DNA of 59,400 nucleotides, taken from the NCBI GenBank assembly GCA_024243835.1, contig JALPMN010000638.1, forward strand, positions 1 through 59,400, read 5' to 3'. The notes beneath the pieces were generated by a model. That model made no database searches and was not told where the DNA came from. It was given only the letters and a program-made list of their open reading frames with translations. The translations under genes and the position numbers were made by a program. Numbering within the stretch: position 1 is the stretch's first letter; every line of letters begins with the position of its first letter. Of the stretch, positions 55,849 through 59,400 are shown piece after piece. The DNA is from Enteropsectra breve (taxonomy: Eukaryota; Microsporidia).

Positions 55849-58065
55849 ATGAGCGACCTAAAAACAATACTCCACGAAGTGCGTGTGGACTGGGAGAATG
55901 TCCTGTCTGATGATTTCAATCCGCTGCACTACGCACTGAACATCCATAAGAACGCAGCACTCGCAGGAGAGTTCCGCGACATGTACCACAAGCTCGACAC
56001 GGCCATGGAGAAGATCATAGAAATAAACTTCAAGGGCTTTTCCGACTCAGTGCTCAGCTACAACCAGTTCAACAGGGAGAACAGGGCGGCACTCACGTGT
56101 CTTACGGACATTCTGAAAATGAGCAGTGCCATTGTCCACGAGCCTCTGGAGATCAAACAAATATCCCATGAGCAGAAGCAGAGCTTCTTCTACAACGCGA
56201 AGTACGAGATTTGCAAGAATCTCTGCAAGATCAAGGAGGCGATGGTGCGCTTCGATGCTGAGACGGAGCTTCTTAAGAAGTGCCATCTGATCGTTAAGTG
56301 CCTTGATATCATTGATGATGAGAATTATATTAAAATCAAGGCTGTTGAGGAGTATCGGAAACAGGTTTATGAGAAGTACATGGATATTGTTGGTGCGGTG
56401 AATGCGCATCTCTGCGAATTTATCTTTAAGAACAAGATGGAGAATGTGGCCCATTTCAAGTGTCTTTTCGTGCTTGGCTCACTGCACGAGCTGGAGCAGC
56501 ATCTCGCGCGCTACTTCAAGCGTGCAGTCTTTGCAGAGATCGAGAACCTGATATTAAAATCATATCAAAACTCCAGTATTGAGATTGATGCGCTATGCAA
56601 GGCTGTTGGGAGAAAGTTTGAGTCAATAAAAAATAACATGCAGATCCTTATTGAAAAAGTGTCACTGAACTTTGAGCTCAACAAAGAGGCACTGAACTTC
56701 TTTGGAAGCAAAACAACTACATTCCCATTCTGCACGGAGCCTGAGCATTTCCTGAAAATTCTTACGAAGGAACTGGATGATTTCATTCTGAGCTACTCAC
56801 GGCAGGAGGATCTGTCCAGCAGCACCTTTGATCTCAGTTTTGTTGTTGATTCTCTTGACTATTCGAAAATATATGGCCCCAAATACGCAATAACTGCTCG
56901 GCTGTCCAAAAAGGCCGATGCGCTGTACGGTGCCCATGAGGGCTACACGGTCATAATGGGCCCTCAGATCGGTGTTTCCAAACGCATCTGCGGCTACATC
57001 AGGGACATAATGCTGAAGAACCATCTTATGGCCAAGGAAGAGGCGCGCTATGGAGAGTATTCGGCTGAGAACAGCCAACTGAAAATAGAACGGATATTCA
57101 GCGGGGATGTCTTTGTTTTGGATCATAAAGGTAAAAAGCTAAAGATTTACGATGAAGTAAAAAATATCTTAAAGGAATGCAACAGCCCGGTACTTAAGGA
57201 ATTAGTTGCCAAGAGAATGTCTGTGGTGATGAGAAGAAAGCACAATGAGCTTTTTACAAACAGCTTTGAAGAAGAGGAGTGTAGCGAAGAGAGTGATAAA
57301 AAACAAGATAGCAATGATAAGTCTTTTGAAGAAAATGATAATGAGAAAGATAGTAAAGATAATAATGATAGTAAAGATAAAAATAACAGTGATGATGGTA
57401 ATAAAAATAACAGTGATGGTAATGATAGTAATAGTAAAGATAATAAGAGTGAAGTTAGTAGGAATGAAAGAAAAGAAAAGACTAAAAAAAATAAAGATGA
57501 TAATAAGAAAAATAGTGATAAGATCAAGGGTGTTCATAAAAGTAAACTGAGAGAAATGCTTGTAAACAAACTAATAAGCAAAAAAGACCTATTTCTGAGC
57601 AGAGCTAAATACCAGCAGGCCATATACATCGCAAATACCCTGCGAGAGTTGAATGCGCTTCTTGATAGGGGGGAAATAGAGGATCTCTGTGATAAATATT
57701 TGAAAAGCATCATTACTCAGATCCACATTGATTTTTTCTATTTCTTTGATTTGATGTACCGACAGAAGAACTACCATCTCTACACCAAGAATATTGTGAA
57801 GATTCTTAAAATTGTGTACTCAGAGGCGGAGAGTGCACTCTACTTCGATGGACTGCTGGAGAGTGTTGATTACTACGTTATTTCGAATATCTCAGCACTC
57901 TCTGTTAATTCCCAAAATGAGCTTGACAAGTTTGTGAAGAACCTCAAGATGCTGGATGAGATCTTGGGTGGTGTTGAGATTGAGGGGTCCTTTGCAGCCG
58001 CATACAAATTTATTGGCGATACATCCAGTAAAAAGGATAGTGTGCTGTACCGTAAGATAAACTAG
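55849..58065 (+). CDS. SEC8: exocyst subunit Sec8-like
   Basis: 738 residues from the ATG that directly follows CCCCC; the frame opens 33 bases upstream. The N-terminus reads LKTILHEVRVDWENVLSDDF, then NPLHYALNIHKNAALAGEFR, then MEKIIEINFKGFSDSVLSYN, following the Sec8 N-terminal pattern, with helical rods after it. A low-complexity insertion of ~90 residues (Asp/Asn/Ser/Lys/Glu, ~57260-57530) interrupts the protein. The end (YQQAIYIANTLRELNALLDR) is again helical. Sec8 is part of the exocyst, which tethers secretory vesicles at the plasma membrane. It is ~300 residues shorter than in fungi. Confidence 0.75.
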   Translation: MSDLKTILHEVRVDWENVLSDDFNPLHYALNIHKNAALAGEFRDMYHKLDTAMEKIIEINFKGFSDSVLSYNQFNRENRAALTCLTDILKMSSAIVHEPLEIKQISHEQKQSFFYNAKYEICKNLCKIKEAMVRFDAETELLKKCHLIVKCLDIIDDENYIKIKAVEEYRKQVYEKYMDIVGAVNAHLCEFIFKNKMENVAHFKCLFVLGSLHELEQHLARYFKRAVFAEIENLILKSYQNSSIEIDALCKAVGRKFESIKNNMQILIEKVSLNFELNKEALNFFGSKTTTFPFCTEPEHFLKILTKELDDFILSYSRQEDLSSSTFDLSFVVDSLDYSKIYGPKYAITARLSKKADALYGAHEGYTVIMGPQIGVSKRICGYIRDIMLKNHLMAKEEARYGEYSAENSQLKIERIFSGDVFVLDHKGKKLKIYDEVKNILKECNSPVLKELVAKRMSVVMRRKHNELFTNSFEEEECSEESDKKQDSNDKSFEENDNEKDSKDNNDSKDKNNSDDGNKNNSDGNDSNSKDNKSEVSRNERKEKTKKNKDDNKKNSDKIKGVHKSKLREMLVNKLISKKDLFLSRAKYQQAIYIANTLRELNALLDRGEIEDLCDKYLKSIITQIHIDFFYFFDLMYRQKNYHLYTKNIVKILKIVYSEAESALYFDGLLESVDYYVISNISALSVNSQNELDKFVKNLKMLDEILGGVEIEGSFAAAYKFIGDTSSKKDSVLYRKIN

Positions 58066-58359
58066 TAATTGTGATATAAATGATATGCTAATTAAATACC
58101 CATCTTTGATTAGCTTGTCTTCTATAAAACGAAAAAAAACATACAGATAAACATTTTGTAATAAGGGGTTTTTAATATTTAATAGTATAATTGTCATGCC
58201 CTGAGGGCATGAAAGACAGGTTCCAATAATCAAAGCCAAAAAGGGTATGATCGGGCTGGCGCTCAGAATGAGTCCATACGAGCGTTGAGGAATTTTGCAC
58301 TTTTAAACTCTAAGCATTGATCTATGAATAAATTATTCCTTATTATTATCATTCTAGAC
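58066..58359. other. spacer with a GC-rich structured patch
   Basis: No gene. Bases ~58195-58295 are clearly GC-richer than the surroundings. They contain a 7-bp perfect hairpin (CATGCCC-TGA-GGGCATG, 58196-58212) and a possible stem CGCTC/GAGCG further right. It could be an unidentified small RNA. Confidence 0.45.
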
Positions 58360-58885
58360 TTAAAATAAAGGGATTTCCTCCATGTATTTCAACATGCATG
58401 CAGCCGAGCACAGTGCCACCGCTGCCCTAACTACAGGAATTTTGCAAAACAGCCTTTTAAATCCTTTGTCTAACGATTTGTTTAATTTAAATTCGTCTGT
58501 AACGAGTGCATCTCCTCCCGTAAGAAATGTATCAAGTTCCTTATTTTCTAAAAGCAACTGTTTGTAGAGCTTCAACTGTCCGGCTAGTTTATGATTATAA
58601 ACAATATTTACAGCAAATGCAGTATTTTTTCCGCAGTGACACCCTTACTTGCATCGCTGTGTGTAACACTGATATTTGATTGTGCATTGCGCTGTAATCT
58701 AAATCAACATACATGTACAGTAATTCATAGAATTTATTCATATCGCTGAAATGTTTTCTATCGATTTCCTTAATGAAACAGTGGCTGATTTCTTTAATTT
58801 CTTTAAACGTAGTTATATCAAAAGAATCTGACACTTCTATCCTCTTGTGAATTCTACAAGGGCATGCTTTGTGGCCAAAGGACAT
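58360..58885 (-). pseudogene. broken or intron-containing gene of unknown function
   Basis: The first frame starts at ATG 58885 and runs ~79 plausible residues (early Cys pair ACPC, then helical, Lys/Glu-rich). It is followed in the same frame by Cys-rich, unlikely codons and a stop near 58595. A protein-like frame continues to 58360 (TFLTGGDALVTDEFKLN, Cys/Ala-rich end). Two explanations fit. One is an intron at 58576-58648 (GTAAGG at the 5' end, CAG at the 3' end) that would keep the frame. The other is a decayed gene, since the intervening bases also carry a protein-like stretch in a third frame. No family is recognised. Confidence 0.35.
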
Positions 58886-59344
58886 AACGATTCCTTTTAT
58901 GAGCAGATTGCATTCTATTGTATTTATATACAGTGGGCGTTTTCATTAACTTTATTCTTGGCATGTAAAATATAAATTTGATTATTCTGCCTCAGGAGTA
59001 AAGTCAAAACCATTTAACTTCACATAAAAGAACTAAATTCAATTCCTATTATACTTGGGCAATATATTCTATAGCACCACAATTTACAAAAAGTCTAAAC
59101 TTATAAATACCAACAAAGCATTTACAATAGGCTGAAATATCTAATACCGTATGAAATTCTCAAGATTATACATTTAGTCATAATAATATTGTGTAAATTA
59201 ACAGATTACAACCAGTAGAACTATTTATTTAGTATAATATCTCTATGACATCATCTATTAATATCCCAATAACTTTGTCGTAGCTGTCACTTAGCTACAT
59301 TTTAATTAACACTTTTAATTTCAATTTAATTAAACACCCTACGT
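58886..59344. other. divergent spacer, nothing distinctive
   Basis: AT-rich; no gene is seen until the start signal at its right edge. Confidence 0.6.
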
Positions 59345-59400
59345 ATGGACAAGCAAGGAACCAACATAATTAAATTATTCGACATGGCGACAAGGACTAA
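59345..59400 (+). CDS. 5' end of a protein gene (truncated by window end)
   Basis: An ATG at 59345 is preceded by ACACCCTACGT, the same CCC arrangement seen at other starts, and the frame stays open for all 18 visible codons (MDKQGTNIIKLFDMATRT). Too little is visible to assign a family. Confidence 0.5.
   Translation, partial: MDKQGTNIIKLFDMATRT

Noticed and set aside
57147..57537. Long Leu/Ile/Phe-rich minus-strand frames opposite Sec8
   Set aside because: They are the reverse of the Asp/Asn/Lys-rich insertion; the hydrophobic repeats are an artefact of that composition.
1..59400. CRISPR arrays, bacterial operons, insertion sequences, rRNA genes
   Set aside because: None were found. The repeats present are tandem minisatellites without spacers, and the gene content is eukaryotic.

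Overview
The window looks like a microsporidian nuclear genome segment. It is AT-rich and almost every gene is a single uninterrupted reading frame. Many core eukaryotic proteins are recognisable but shorter than their usual relatives (Noc2, Luc7, RIO2, SMC3, Sec8). Nineteen of the starts carry a CCC triplet in the last ~15 bases before the ATG, the known microsporidian start-site signal, often with an AAATTT-like tract just upstream. Intergenic spaces are larger (often 0.3-1.8 kb) than in the most compact genomes such as Encephalitozoon, which suggests a larger-genome lineage. I cannot name the species.

Layout. 1-6.3 kb: the 3' end of an unknown gene, then a convergent pair of predicted secreted proteins, a RING-H2 protein and a protein shaped like a ubiquitin-specific protease that lacks its catalytic Cys and His, followed by a gene-poor 1.5 kb. 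6.3-16 kb: a hypothetical protein, a divergent amino-acid transporter, a conserved family of unknown function, Luc7, a multi-pass membrane protein, a cysteine-rich protein with tandem E2F-like sites in front, a PH/PB1-like protein, a Loa1-like acyltransferase relative and a LEA-like repeat protein. 16.5-35.4 kb: cyclophilin, class V-like myosin, a HAD nucleotidase, Yop1/REEP, a secreted protein, SMC3, two unknown proteins, a Bet1-like SNARE, eS28 and an Ire1 whose kinase motifs are degraded.

36-40 kb is gene-poor but holds a secreted ricin-B-like protein, Bcp1/BCCIP and three overlooked microproteins with hydrophobic N-termini. 40.6-58 kb is a housekeeping block: Gle1, RIO2, uS3, Rrp40, Cia1, Edc3, a beta-propeller protein, an RRM-like protein, tRNA-Glu(CTC), Noc2, tRNA-Ser(AGA), a Rab GTPase, a Dad4-like protein, a second amino-acid transporter, a membrane protein and exocyst Sec8. 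The window closes with a broken gene and the first 18 codons of another gene.

Functional themes: ribosome biogenesis and translation (uS3, eS28, RIO2, Noc2, Bcp1), RNA export and decay (Gle1, Rrp40, Edc3, Luc7), secretion and polarity (Sec8, myosin V, Rab, Bet1, Yop1, Ire1), chromosome segregation (SMC3, possible Dad4) and a set of predicted secreted proteins that may face the host. All family assignments were made by eye from motifs; no database search was run.
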